Source of the DNA: Fibrobacter sp. UWB5
GTDB taxonomy: Bacteria; Fibrobacterota; Fibrobacteria; Fibrobacterales; Fibrobacteraceae
DNA: 64,000 nt
Direction: 5' to 3'
NCBI RefSeq assembly: GCF_002210295.1
Contig: NZ_MWQH01000005.1
Location: forward strand, 186,001 to 250,000
Part shown: piece by piece, positions 48,801 through 58,100 of the stretch
Position numbering within the stretch: position 1 is the first letter of the stretch
Layout of the letters: every line of letters begins with the position of its first letter
Notes under the pieces: model-generated
What the model was told of the DNA's origin: nothing
Databases searched by the model: none
The model's input: only the letters and a program-made list of their open reading frames with translations
Position numbers and translations under genes: made by a program

Positions 48801-48862
48801 AACAGGCGTTACAGTATGCGGAACTGTTAAAAAAGAATTTGAACCTTTTGATGAGTACCTAA
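45851..48862 (+). CDS. Non-ribosomal peptide synthetase, A-PCP-C module
   Basis: This 1003-residue protein has an adenylation domain (residues ~1-500: A3 loop YTSGSTGNPKGV near 161, A5 NGYGTTETCS near 300, A7/A8 RADDMVKLNGQRIE near 400, A10 NKHGKIDKQ near 480). A carrier domain follows with the phosphopantetheine serine in FELGGSSISAVEL near 546. The last part is a condensation-like domain (~595-1003) with an intact HHxxxD motif in VHHSLGDY near 726. There is no thioesterase or reductase, so release must use the C domain, the PLP enzyme or another protein. It would activate one amino or carboxylic acid and couple it to a second molecule. Substrate cannot be read here. The gene is AT-rich and overlaps the aminotransferase gene. 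Confidence 0.92.
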   Translation: MAKEKFIAVHDKLTEHAQKTPDAIAVICADKELSYKELDQESDYLAASLFALIPEIRQGDFITLVLDRSFSIHIAIMGVLKTGAAFIPLTLDTPPERIAYSTNDSKSKAIITTAKIKAELLEIGKCTCKIFTLEELLAKAKKEHLKKQVVHVNPDDMAMCIYTSGSTGNPKGVTLNHRAIYEEFFPEQWIAIAQYQIHRLADISPFTFILFYTGFFYCIYAGALFYLNKENELKDLTNFSEQIKKYQLDSVIGIPSFIEILLSAADKENFESIIGLYMGGEPLSPEHAAKIFSKLPTVKIINGYGTTETCSMAVCKVLQNTTSSFTNGIPYQTKVFIVDEEGNELGPNQKGELLIQGKTLSCGYLNRPDDTAKSFIEYRGERTYKSGDLAYRTDSGEIVICGRADDMVKLNGQRIELQEIEQSILKIEAIKQTSVILKTNEKENFLVAFIVADTDISTKAIKEELSRILPPYMIPSVFVTLDKMPLNKHGKIDKQSLKTMDISFKHLNEDSSEIGIENILCSAVKKVLDLKRDPSKEDNFFELGGSSISAVELIIEIEKHHLTLTVSDIYYGKTIDRIAKKIQSNKNTDDNEKYEEQCRKKTFDIKAEQEFFLSEEEQKSGSNYVYNFSYVVTLGNQYDEKKLCEAVDKTLQKHPMMMSVFSKDETGKYSVSYRPELIKKTELWHTSEKEFNKFKEKPERPFNLFGEHLYRTKVIVTEKNKYLFVEVHHSLGDYYSCFIFAVQTFNEYYQEKSGDDFYYSYLQDLENTKKSTKYAEAKRYYESLKGDFKWCCVLEYDHTKSFGKSAYLDYDLGITLDQMNQAEKRRSTSRNELSIAAAILALSEMTGKKKICYTWTYDNRKEGKYLETIGSFEENLPIFIDLEKTDSPSKVLSEISEQILKGIFYSECLGDIFYNDELDTYTLEIIYQKQVHENTMLNLIPPEVQIEEVGLNRNAAMPFEIEVRENPSSLSLFIEYAENLYTPKQALQYAELLKKNLNLLMST

Positions 48863-48890
48863 TCAAATTACCATTTTTTCAACCTATTAT

Positions 48891-48903
48891 TATATTTAAA
48901 TGA
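48891..48903 (+). promoter_or_regulatory. Leaderless-type -10 for the MATE-HATPase gene
   Basis: TATATT (48891-48896) ends 7 nt before the ATG at 48904, so the transporter and phosphatase genes probably have their own promoter. Confidence 0.55.
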
Positions 48904-50625
48904 ATGAGCAAGACATTTCTGTCTAAAAAGTTTCTTTCGCTACTGGTTTCGGGAACAGTCTACATGATTGTCGTTCCAATCCTGTTGCTGTCGGATTCCG
49001 TGATTGCAGGCCTTGTCTTAGGAGAAACGAGCGTCGCCGGCATCAGCCTTGTAACCCCCGCATATTCCCTAGCCGCCTTTTTTGGCGGAATCCTTTCGAT
49101 TGGCGTTCCCATCTTGTACAACCGCGCCATGGGAGAATTTGATCAAGCGAAAGCAACCCAGTATTTCAGGGTCGGATTGACCGCTGCTGTTAGCATAGGC
49201 GTACTCTTGTTCTTAGCCTTTACGCTGTTGGGCGATACCTATCTCCATTTTTTTGAAGCGACCCCCGCTGTTTTTGAACAGGCCAAGCAGTATTTCTTTT
49301 GGTACAAGCTAACCATTCTGATTTTGCCTTTATTCCTACTGATGTGCGAAGCCGTATTTTCAGATGGAGACGACACGATTAGCACAATCGCAGGCATCGT
49401 ACAGCTAGTTGTCAACATAGCCCTCTCCATCGTCCTAGCAAAATCCATGGGCATCGAAGGAATCGCCCTGGGTTCGTTTATCGGTACCGCACTTGCACTT
49501 TTAGTGACTAGTCTCCACTTATTCAAGAAAGGAAACTCGCTAAAAATCGGATTTCACTTTTCAATTGCAAAAATTTTTCACATAGCGAAATACAGTACGA
49601 TCGATGCGAGTACCTATCTATTTTTCGCCTGCTTTGCCGTGATTGTCGAAAAATACATCACATTCGCATTCGGTTCTGAAATGCTGATTATTGCCTCCGT
49701 TATTTTCTTTGCAAAAGAGTTTCAGATTATTTTTGACGGCATCGGAGAGGCCATTACCCCCCTCATCAACATCTATCTAGGCGAAGAATCCTACCGCGGC
49801 ATTAAAAATTGCTACAAGATTGCGCAGAAAGCGGCTGTTGTCGAAGGAGTCTTAATGACCGCCATCATAGCGGCTGCGGCTCCACTCATCGTAAAAATTT
49901 ACGGCATCGAGAATCCAGAAATCGCCAAAGATGCCATCAACGGCGCCCGCATTATTGCACTTGGGCTCACCGGAACCAGTCTTCTCTACTTGCTGTCTTC
50001 GTATTATCTGCTCATCGACAAGATTTTTCTTGGGGCGCTTCTCTGCGGATTACGCGACGTGATTGTCGCCGCACCCCTCCTATTCATTCTCGGCGAAAAA
50101 TTTGGAATTTACGGATTCTTTGTCGGGATAGCCCTTTCGACTATTCTCGCCTACATCTTCTCGACGCTATTCATCCGCACCAAATACGGCAAAGAAAACT
50201 ACCCTCTGCTACTTGCAGATAAAGAAAAACAACTGAACTACCGCTTTTACGAACTTAAGCTGGAACCGGAATTGATTATTGATATTCAAAAGCAGGTAGA
50301 ACGATACCTTCAGGAAAATGGCATCAGCAAAAAAATCATAGCCAAAGTCAAATTGCTCATTGAAGAGCTTTTTATGCTTATTTACGAGAAAAACGGGAAT
50401 GCGACTACCTATGCGGAATGTTCCGTCTTTATTCGAGAAGATGGAATACAGATTATCACCAAGGACGATGGAGTTTTATTCGACTTATCAAGCGATGATG
50501 TCATCGCGGGTTCCATAACCGAGTTCATGGTTTCGGGCTACATGGAAAAAATGAAAAATAACAAGATGTACCTCACGACCATGAGTTACAACCGTAACAC
50601 ATTCAAGGTAAAATTCGAGGCATAA
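48904..50625 (+). CDS. MATE transporter fused to an anti-sigma-type HATPase domain
   Basis: Residues 1 to about 435 form a MATE-type transporter with about 12 helices (MSKTFLSKKFLSLLVSG at the start, conserved VPILLLSDSVIAGLVLG). After a charged linker, residues ~445-573 look like an RsbW/SpoIIAB-type ATPase domain: IEELFMLIYEKNG is the N-box helix and KDDGVLFDL is the G1 box (DxGxxFD). The magnesium-binding Asn of the N-box appears replaced (ELFMLIY, where ELxxN is usual) and no glycine-rich G2 box is clear, so kinase activity may be lost and ATP or STAS binding kept. It probably exports the NRPS product from the cytoplasm under control of the STAS protein. The phosphatase gene follows 2 nt later. 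Confidence 0.85.
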   Translation: MSKTFLSKKFLSLLVSGTVYMIVVPILLLSDSVIAGLVLGETSVAGISLVTPAYSLAAFFGGILSIGVPILYNRAMGEFDQAKATQYFRVGLTAAVSIGVLLFLAFTLLGDTYLHFFEATPAVFEQAKQYFFWYKLTILILPLFLLMCEAVFSDGDDTISTIAGIVQLVVNIALSIVLAKSMGIEGIALGSFIGTALALLVTSLHLFKKGNSLKIGFHFSIAKIFHIAKYSTIDASTYLFFACFAVIVEKYITFAFGSEMLIIASVIFFAKEFQIIFDGIGEAITPLINIYLGEESYRGIKNCYKIAQKAAVVEGVLMTAIIAAAAPLIVKIYGIENPEIAKDAINGARIIALGLTGTSLLYLLSSYYLLIDKIFLGALLCGLRDVIVAAPLLFILGEKFGIYGFFVGIALSTILAYIFSTLFIRTKYGKENYPLLLADKEKQLNYRFYELKLEPELIIDIQKQVERYLQENGISKKIIAKVKLLIEELFMLIYEKNGNATTYAECSVFIREDGIQIITKDDGVLFDLSSDDVIAGSITEFMVSGYMEKMKNNKMYLTTMSYNRNTFKVKFEA

Positions 50626-50627
50626 AT

Positions 50628-52088
50628 ATGACCTATGAAGAAATTGCAGATACCCTGTTTGTAGAAATATCCGTTTTCACGACCTTGCTAACCGCATTCA
50701 TGTTGTACAACAACATCGTACTGTACAAGATGAGTTTCAAGGACAAGCTTTCCATTATGCTTGTGTCGGCAACGGTCTTGTCTGCTTTTGACGGAATCTG
50801 GCATTTTGTAGATGGGAATCTTACATACAAGATCCTTAATTATGCCTGTGCCTATATTTTTGCAATTGCAATGATGCTTGGAACATCGATGTTTACGCGA
50901 TTCTCGTTGAATCAATTTGGACTCAAGATGAGTTCAAAAAAACTGCACTACGCGCTATTTATCGCACCCACCGTTCTTACCGTTATTTTATGCCTAACGA
51001 CACCTTGGACCGGCCTAGTATATTCCATCAACGAACATGGAGAAATTCAATACGGCATCATCTTTGATTATTGCTTGGTACCGATTGCTTTCATGTACGC
51101 AAGTTCACCATTGTTACAGTCCATCTATTACTTAATCCGACGCCGAAAATCAAATGCGGAAAAGAAATTCTACGCTCAATGTATTTTGATAACCTCCTTA
51201 TTGATTGCAGGAATTGAGTTTATTCAGCTATTCATCTTGGAACTTGATGAAAATTATCTAGAAACCAGTCTTTCATCCGCCATCGCGCTCACCTTCTTTA
51301 CAACAAACGTGAACACGAATAGATTCGTCAAGAATCGCGAGAAAATAGTGGCCGTCGAAACCGACCTGAACCTCGCCGCAAACATTCAAACAGGTTCTCT
51401 TCCTTCCGCAGAGGGCGCTCTTGTCAACCACCCCGACATAATCATCTACGCAACCATGGATACTGCCAAGGAGGTCGGCGGAGATTTTTACGATTTCTTT
51501 GAAATCGACGACACGCATATTGCATTTGTCATCGCCGATATTTCGGGCAAAGGTGTTCCCGCGGCCCTCTTCTCGATGACCGTGAAGACGATGATCAAAG
51601 ACCATGCTTCGATGAAACTGTCCACGGCTCAGATCTCTACCGATGTCAACCGAATCCTGTGTGAAAGCAACCCCGAAGAAATGTTTGCCACAGCATGGAT
51701 TGGCATTCTAGACACCACGACACGCATCATGAAATTCACAAATGCAGGCCACAACGCCCCCTGTTTTGCAAGAAAGGGCGAAAATTTTGAATTTTTGAAG
51801 AACAAACATGGGTTATTCCTTGCAGGCATGGACGATACACAGTACAAGGAATCCGAGATTCAATTACAGGATGGCGACAGCCTTTTAATCTATACCGACG
51901 GATTAACCGAAGCGCACAACGGCTCAGGGGAACTTTATGGCGAAGAGAGACTGCTGAAAAAACTCAATTCGGCCGATGTCCGTGGCGGCAAAGCATTCTT
52001 GACTCAGATCAAGGAAGATCTGCAAGCTTTTGTGGGAAATGCCGAACAATTCGACGACATTACCATGTTGTCCATTTCTCTCAGGTAG
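50628..52088 (+). CDS. 7TM-type membrane SpoIIE (PP2C) phosphatase
   Basis: This 486-residue protein has about seven N-terminal transmembrane helices (residues ~8-225), a short helical linker (VAVETDLNLAANIQTG, as in RsbU/SpoIIE enzymes), and a PP2C phosphatase domain. The metal-binding aspartates are present in KEVGGDFYDFF (near 284), VIADISGKGVPAAL (near 305), YTDGLTEAHNG and FDDITML. Such phosphatases dephosphorylate STAS proteins, so the STAS protein at 44418 is the expected substrate. The 7TM part is probably a ligand sensor. It closes the cluster and converges with ftsK, with a 14-nt gap. Confidence 0.92.
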   Translation: MTYEEIADTLFVEISVFTTLLTAFMLYNNIVLYKMSFKDKLSIMLVSATVLSAFDGIWHFVDGNLTYKILNYACAYIFAIAMMLGTSMFTRFSLNQFGLKMSSKKLHYALFIAPTVLTVILCLTTPWTGLVYSINEHGEIQYGIIFDYCLVPIAFMYASSPLLQSIYYLIRRRKSNAEKKFYAQCILITSLLIAGIEFIQLFILELDENYLETSLSSAIALTFFTTNVNTNRFVKNREKIVAVETDLNLAANIQTGSLPSAEGALVNHPDIIIYATMDTAKEVGGDFYDFFEIDDTHIAFVIADISGKGVPAALFSMTVKTMIKDHASMKLSTAQISTDVNRILCESNPEEMFATAWIGILDTTTRIMKFTNAGHNAPCFARKGENFEFLKNKHGLFLAGMDDTQYKESEIQLQDGDSLLIYTDGLTEAHNGSGELYGEERLLKKLNSADVRGGKAFLTQIKEDLQAFVGNAEQFDDITMLSISLR

Positions 52089-52102
52089 ACAAAGCCGCAA
52101 AT

Positions 52103-55100
52103 TTACCCGAATTTTCCGGAGCGCTGCATGCTCTGAATTTCTTCGATGCCAAGCAGCATGGCGCGGGGTTTGGAGTTGCCCTTGGCAGGGCCACACACGC
52201 CGAGGCTGTAAAGTTGGTCCACAATTTTACCGGCTCGGCTGAATCCCACGCTAAAGTGGCGCTGCACCGCCGAGGTCGAAAGCCCGCGGCATTCGACAGC
52301 CCAAACGGCCACATCGTAGAGCAGTTTGTCAAGCTTGCCCAAGTCCTTGCCTCCGCCCTCGCCGTCTTCGTCGCCTTCGCCGTCGCTAACGTCGAACGAT
52401 TCTACCTGCGGATAGAATACGTTCTGGTCGGAGCAGGCATCGGCAAGTTTTTCCGCTTCTTCATCGCTGAGGAAGGCGCCATGAACACGAACCGGTTCCG
52501 GATCGTTCACGGCCTTGTAAAGCATGTCGCCGCGGCCCAGGAGCTTTTCGGCGCCGGCATGGTCCATGACCGTGCGGGCGTCAATCTGCGATGCCACCTT
52601 GAAGCTAATACGAGTCGGCAAGTTCGCCTTGATGATACCTGTAATCACCTTCACAGAGGGGCGCTGCGTTGCAAGCACAAGGTGAATGCCCACGGCACGA
52701 GCCTTTGCAGCAAGGCGCGCCACGTTCTTTTCGATTTCCTTGCCAGCGACCATCATCAGGTCCGCCATTTCATCGATAATCACCACGATGAACGCCATGC
52801 GATGGCTGCGGTCTTCTTCGGGCACTTCGTCGGGCAACTCGCCCGCTTCGAACTTGGCGTTAAAGCCACCAATATTACGCACCTTCGCCGCCGCCAGGAC
52901 TTCAGTTCTGCGATCCATTTCATAGCACAGCCACTGCAATGCCTGAATCGCAATTTCGGGCTTGGTAATGACAGGCGCCAAGAGGTGCGGGATGTTTTCG
53001 TACATCTTGAGTTCCACCGCCTTCGGGTCCACCAGAATCATGCGGAGTTCGTCAGGGGTCTTACTGAAGAGCATCGAAGCCATGAGCGCGTTAATGCAGA
53101 CAGACTTACCGGAACCCGTCTGACCGGCAATCAGCAAGTGCGGAGCCTTCGCCAAGTCCATGGTGAACGCTTCGCCGGTAATGTCCTTACCGAGAGCCAC
53201 CAGAATCTTTTCGGGCGACGGCTTGAACTTTTCGCTCTGGAACACGTCAAGGCTGTACACCGTCTGGAATTTGCGGTTCGGAATTTCGATACCGACAGCC
53301 GCCTTGCCCGGAATCGGGGCCAGAATGCGAACAGAAGAAACCTTGAGCGGAAGCGCCAAGTCTTCTTGTAAAGCAGAGAATCGGCTCACCTTCATGCCCG
53401 GACCCGGTTCCACTTCAAAGCGGGTAATCATGGGGCCTGTTTCGCAACCGATTACGCGACCCTTCACCTTGAAATTTTCAAGCTTTTCTTCGAGCATCTT
53501 GCCGATGGCGTTCAATTCTTCTTCGCTGTAATCGGCCGTCTGCGGCTCATGTTCTTCCAGGATATCGTTAATCGCAGGCACCTTGTATTCGTCGTAAACC
53601 GTCGTCGGGTCACGTTGCGGAATGGTCGCAGCCTTCATTCCCGAAGTCGAAGTTCCGCCAGAAGCAGCACCAATCGAGGCACCAAACGTTTCTTCCGGCA
53701 TTTCGGGAACATCGCCCACATCGTCGGCACCGTAAACTTCGGGCACAAACGTATCGTCATCAGAGGCGGGCACATCCATCGTCTGGGCGCCATCGCCACC
53801 GAGCAAGTCTTCAGCATTAAACGGAGCCTCATTGCCAACAGTCGGCTCACCCGCCATCATCGTGCGTTCGTCTGCAGGAACCTGCGTCATGCTTCTCTGC
53901 GTTGCCCCCTTTGCGGCTGGCATCGTTCCCGTCGGCATCGCGGACTCCTCAGTCCGGGTCGTCATAGCCCCCGTCACGGCACCGTCGCGACGCACATCGC
54001 CCTTGACCTGCATACGACCGCGGTGGTCCTTTTCCCAAGCAATCAAATCGCGGGCACGCTTGAGGGCGGCAATCTTGTCCTTGACTTCCACAATTTCAAG
54101 AGCATTCATCTTGCCGCCATTCTGGCGCAAGTAATCTTCAAGTCTGCGAATTTCAGGATCTTCGTCCAGATTGTATCCGCCAACCACATTATTCGTAGAA
54201 TCCGCCTGCGGTTCCATCTCTTTCGCACGGCGAGGCGTCAACGTCTGCAAAACTTCATCCGGAAGGTTCGGCACTTCGTCCGCCGTTCCGTTCAAGCTGA
54301 ATTCATCGTCCATCCAGCTATTGCGACCACTGAAAGGCGTCACCTTGTTCTTGCGACGAATCTTGAAGCCGTCCGGTTGGATATTCACGGTGTTGTCGTC
54401 CATGTACACACCGCGCGGAAGCGCCCCCTGTAAGTCCATGTTCGTCTGTACCTGGGGCATACGGCGGGTATCGACCGGTTCATAGACATCGTCTTCGATC
54501 GGTTCCTTTTTCTTGAACACCGACTTGAGCCAGGCAGTCGTCTGCACCACAAACTTGAAATGTCTCGGACGGAGGCCAAACGCAATCACCAGAATCAAGG
54601 CGATTCCCACCAGCGAAATGCTCAGCGGCATCAACAAAGATGCCTTGCCAAAAATGGGGACAGCCACGAACTGGTTAAAGAACTGACCGAACGCACCGCC
54701 GCCCTGAATCAGCATGTCTTTCGCGACCTTCGTTTCGCCATAGTTTCTAAGCGAGCAAAGGAACGAAATGATCACCGTCAAAAGCGTAAGCCCCACCGCA
54801 TAGCGGATAAAGCGGGTACGCCTCGAAACAGACACCAGGGCAGCGCCCCACAAAACCAGAGCCGACGACACAAACAGCGAAGCGACCCTGCCAAACACAA
54901 ATGCCAACGCATCGGGGAACATTTTGCCCAAGTAGGGGCCCAAAACGTTTTCGCGCACGCCGCTATAGGCAGAACAAATACAGCCAACCATCAATATAGT
55001 GCCGAACCCGACCAAGGCCCAGCCACCAAGAATGGCTCCAAAACCCTGTTCTGAGGTTTGAAAATCATCTTTTTTAGAAGATTTCGTCGATTTTCCCGCT

Positions 55101-55132
55101 TTTTTCGATGTTGATTTCTTTTGAGTAGCCAA
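52103..55132 (-). CDS. ftsK: FtsK/SpoIIIE DNA translocase
   Basis: FtsK pumps chromosomal DNA through the closing septum and helps resolve dimers. The 1009-residue protein has four or five N-terminal helices (residues ~30-190), a long low-complexity linker rich in Thr, Gly, Pro and acidic residues (~200-500), and the motor: Walker A AGQTGSGKSVCINA near 668 and Walker B VVIIDEMADLMM near 795. A C-terminal winged-helix gamma domain (~930-1000) would read polar DNA motifs. It starts with a TTG at 55132; GGAGG lies 5 nt upstream, which supports this rare start. It is divergent from the cyclase gene. Confidence 0.95.
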   Translation of the reverse strand: MATQKKSTSKKAGKSTKSSKKDDFQTSEQGFGAILGGWALVGFGTILMVGCICSAYSGVRENVLGPYLGKMFPDALAFVFGRVASLFVSSALVLWGAALVSVSRRTRFIRYAVGLTLLTVIISFLCSLRNYGETKVAKDMLIQGGGAFGQFFNQFVAVPIFGKASLLMPLSISLVGIALILVIAFGLRPRHFKFVVQTTAWLKSVFKKKEPIEDDVYEPVDTRRMPQVQTNMDLQGALPRGVYMDDNTVNIQPDGFKIRRKNKVTPFSGRNSWMDDEFSLNGTADEVPNLPDEVLQTLTPRRAKEMEPQADSTNNVVGGYNLDEDPEIRRLEDYLRQNGGKMNALEIVEVKDKIAALKRARDLIAWEKDHRGRMQVKGDVRRDGAVTGAMTTRTEESAMPTGTMPAAKGATQRSMTQVPADERTMMAGEPTVGNEAPFNAEDLLGGDGAQTMDVPASDDDTFVPEVYGADDVGDVPEMPEETFGASIGAASGGTSTSGMKAATIPQRDPTTVYDEYKVPAINDILEEHEPQTADYSEEELNAIGKMLEEKLENFKVKGRVIGCETGPMITRFEVEPGPGMKVSRFSALQEDLALPLKVSSVRILAPIPGKAAVGIEIPNRKFQTVYSLDVFQSEKFKPSPEKILVALGKDITGEAFTMDLAKAPHLLIAGQTGSGKSVCINALMASMLFSKTPDELRMILVDPKAVELKMYENIPHLLAPVITKPEIAIQALQWLCYEMDRRTEVLAAAKVRNIGGFNAKFEAGELPDEVPEEDRSHRMAFIVVIIDEMADLMMVAGKEIEKNVARLAAKARAVGIHLVLATQRPSVKVITGIIKANLPTRISFKVASQIDARTVMDHAGAEKLLGRGDMLYKAVNDPEPVRVHGAFLSDEEAEKLADACSDQNVFYPQVESFDVSDGEGDEDGEGGGKDLGKLDKLLYDVAVWAVECRGLSTSAVQRHFSVGFSRAGKIVDQLYSLGVCGPAKGNSKPRAMLLGIEEIQSMQRSGKFG

Positions 55133-55183
55133 AAATGCCTCCGCAAGTACACCCTAAATATAGCATTATATTATCTTTTTCTT
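55133..55183. promoter_or_regulatory. Divergent ftsK / cyclase promoters with contrasting start types
   Basis: On the minus strand TATATT (55157-55162) leaves a short leader with GGAGG (55138-55142) before the ftsK TTG. On the plus strand TATCTT (55172-55177) ends 6 nt before the cyclase ATG with no Shine-Dalgarno, a leaderless arrangement. Confidence 0.55.
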
Positions 55184-58100
55184 ATGCAAATAAAGTTTTC
55201 TAAAAAGATTAAGAAAGTTTTATCAGGCTTCTTGGTTTCAGCCCTTATTGTTTTTTTAATTCTTGTTTTTGGAAGCACGCAAAGCAGTTTTTTGCCAGAA
55301 GCCCTTGAAGAGTCCGTCATCGGAAAAACTCAGCGCAATGGCGCCGAAGCACTCGAAAACATTTTTTACGATCTATTTTTCAAAACCTCTACCCATTCCG
55401 AAAAAGCGGACGAAGACGACAACAATACCCACCAACGTGTTTCCATTAGCGACAGCCTTGACCAGAACATTTACATTGTCGATATTGACGAAGCTTCCCT
55501 GACCAAACTCGGTAACTATAACGAATGGGACCGTTCCATTCACGCCAAGGTGATCCAGAACTTGAGCGAAGGCGGTGCAGCGGCAATTAGCTTCGATATT
55601 CTGTTCAAGAGCGCCGATTTCGGTAAGCAAAAGACCGACCAGGCGGCGAGCGTACTCAAGAAAATCGCGCCCGAAGCCGAAGTCGATTCCCTTTACCCCT
55701 CGCTACTCGCCAATTACAACTTTGACTCCATGTTGGTGAATTCCGTCAGAGAAAGCGGAAACGCCATTGTCTGCTACATGTTTGACGACCGCAAATCGTA
55801 CAAGCACCCCTCACAATGGATTCCCCTGAGCACCCTGGAACGTGCCGACGCCATTGGCTACAGCTCTACTCTGGACACGACCCAGGTCGACAAAATTGAA
55901 AACGTCGAGCCCAAGGACTTGCTAGACAATATTTTCCCGGAACTGGCGCAGGCCGGTGCCAAATTCGGTTCTGTAAACGCCTACCCGGACAACGATGGCG
56001 TGGTCCGCAAGGTTTCAATGCTTTACCGATTCCCGAACCCCACGCTCGATGTCATTCCGCTTTTGGACACCACTAGCGAAGGCGACAAGCAGAAATACGA
56101 AGCAATCATCAATGGTGGCGACAAGAACTACGTGTACTCCACCATGTCGCTCATGACGATCTTGCACCTGTTCCACAAAGACCCCAAGGACATCACGGTC
56201 AAGATGGGCAAATACATCGATGTAGGCAAGCCCTTCGGCATTTACCGCGACTCGGCTGGCACCTACCACACGACCTACCCGAATTTCAGCTATCACATGT
56301 TCTTGCTGCTCCGCGAAACTCTCGCCGAAAAGAAAATCCAATCCAAGGCCAGCGACGGCATTCTTGAAATTTCTCACAAGGTTTTTGCCAGCAAAAACGA
56401 TAACGGCAAAATCATCTTGGAACTTTCGAACGGCGGAACCAGCAGCATTCTTGACGAAAACGAGTCCAAGCTCTTGATGATGGTAAACACCGACCAGCTA
56501 GACGCTCTCGAAGAACAGGAATCCGTAAAACTCAACCGAGACTACATCATCCGCAAGGACGAAGACGAAGACGGTTTCTACCAGATTGTAAGAAAGCCCG
56601 CCTCCGCAAGCAAGAACGAAGATAACGAGGATGAGGACGAGGAAGAAGACGATGATGAATCTATCGACTTTACCCGAAGCGCCATCAAGACTTTACACTT
56701 CTATAAAGACACCCTCAAGCACATGCCCATTGGCCAGAAGATGATTCTTTCGCTTGACTTGCAAATCCACTACAATAAGGCAACCAAGAAATGGAATTCG
56801 AACCAGGCCATTCTTTCGGACGCCGTGATCCGCGACATTCAGGCCGCCAGCGATGACGCCATCAACAATTTGAAACCTGGCGAAGAACTCCGCTTCGGCA
56901 AAGTCAAGCGCATTCCTATTGACCAAACGGGCCGATACCAAGTCAAGTACAAAGGTCGTTACAACGAAATCAACAACAGACGATTCCAGCACCTGTCCTA
57001 TTACGACGTTTACAAGGGACGTGTCGACAACCTGTTCTATCAAGGCAAGATTTTCATTCTCGGTTCGGCTGCGGCTGCCCTATTCGACTTTGTGCCAGGC
57101 CCCCACGAAGAAAACTACCCCGCCGTATTGATCCACGCCACCATTATCAAGAATATTCTGGCCGACGACTACCTGGTCACCTTAAGCGAAAAGAAACAAG
57201 AAATCATCGTCATCATGCTCGCGCTCCTGTGCCTTATTCTTGGCCTCTACTTTACGAGTTCGATTTCTGTGGCGTTATCCCTTATATTGATGGGCGTTTA
57301 CACCTTTATTGCTTACAAGTATTTCCAGGGCGGACTCTACATTGGAGCCTCCAAGCAGTTGCTGGCGATGCTGTTGACCAGTATTACGGCATTGGTCGTG
57401 CAGTTCTACTTTGAAAACAAAGAAAAGAACTTCATCAACAACGCGTTCAAACAGTACATTTCTCCCGAACTGATCACCGCCATGGTGGAAAACGAAATCA
57501 TGCCGACTCTGGGTGGTGAAAAATCGTACATCACAGCCTACTTTACCGACATTGCAAGTTTCTCCACCTTCTCCGAAAAGATTGGCGACCCGAGTAAACT
57601 CGTTGACCTGTTGAATGAATACCTGACCGCAATGACAGACACCTTGCTCGAAAACAAGGGAACTCTTGACAAGTACGAAGGTGATGCCATTATCGCATTC
57701 TTCGGCGCGCCGATGCCTCTCCCGAACCACGCCCAGAGTGCCTGCGAAACCGCTGTCGAAATGCAGCGAAAGCTGATTGCACTGCGCAAGAAATGGATTT
57801 CCGAAGACGACAAGTGGCCCACCGTCGTGCACAACATGCACATGCGAATCGGTATCAACTCCGGCGATATCGTGACGGGCAACATGGGTTCTTCGATGCG
57901 TAAGAACTACACCATGATGGGTGATGCCGTGAACCTCGCCGCCCGTCTTGAAAGTGCCGCCAAGCAGTACGGCGCCTACATCCAGATTAGCGAAGACACG
58001 CAAAAAAATCTGGTCGAAGGCGACTTCATCTACCGTTCCCTTGACACCATCCGCGTGATTGGCAAGAGCCAACCGGTCAAGACATACGAAATTCTGGAAA

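Noticed and set aside
53549-54433. A 294-codon plus-strand frame opposite ftsK
   Set aside because: His/Arg-rich translation typical of antisense frames; the sense strand encodes the FtsK linker.
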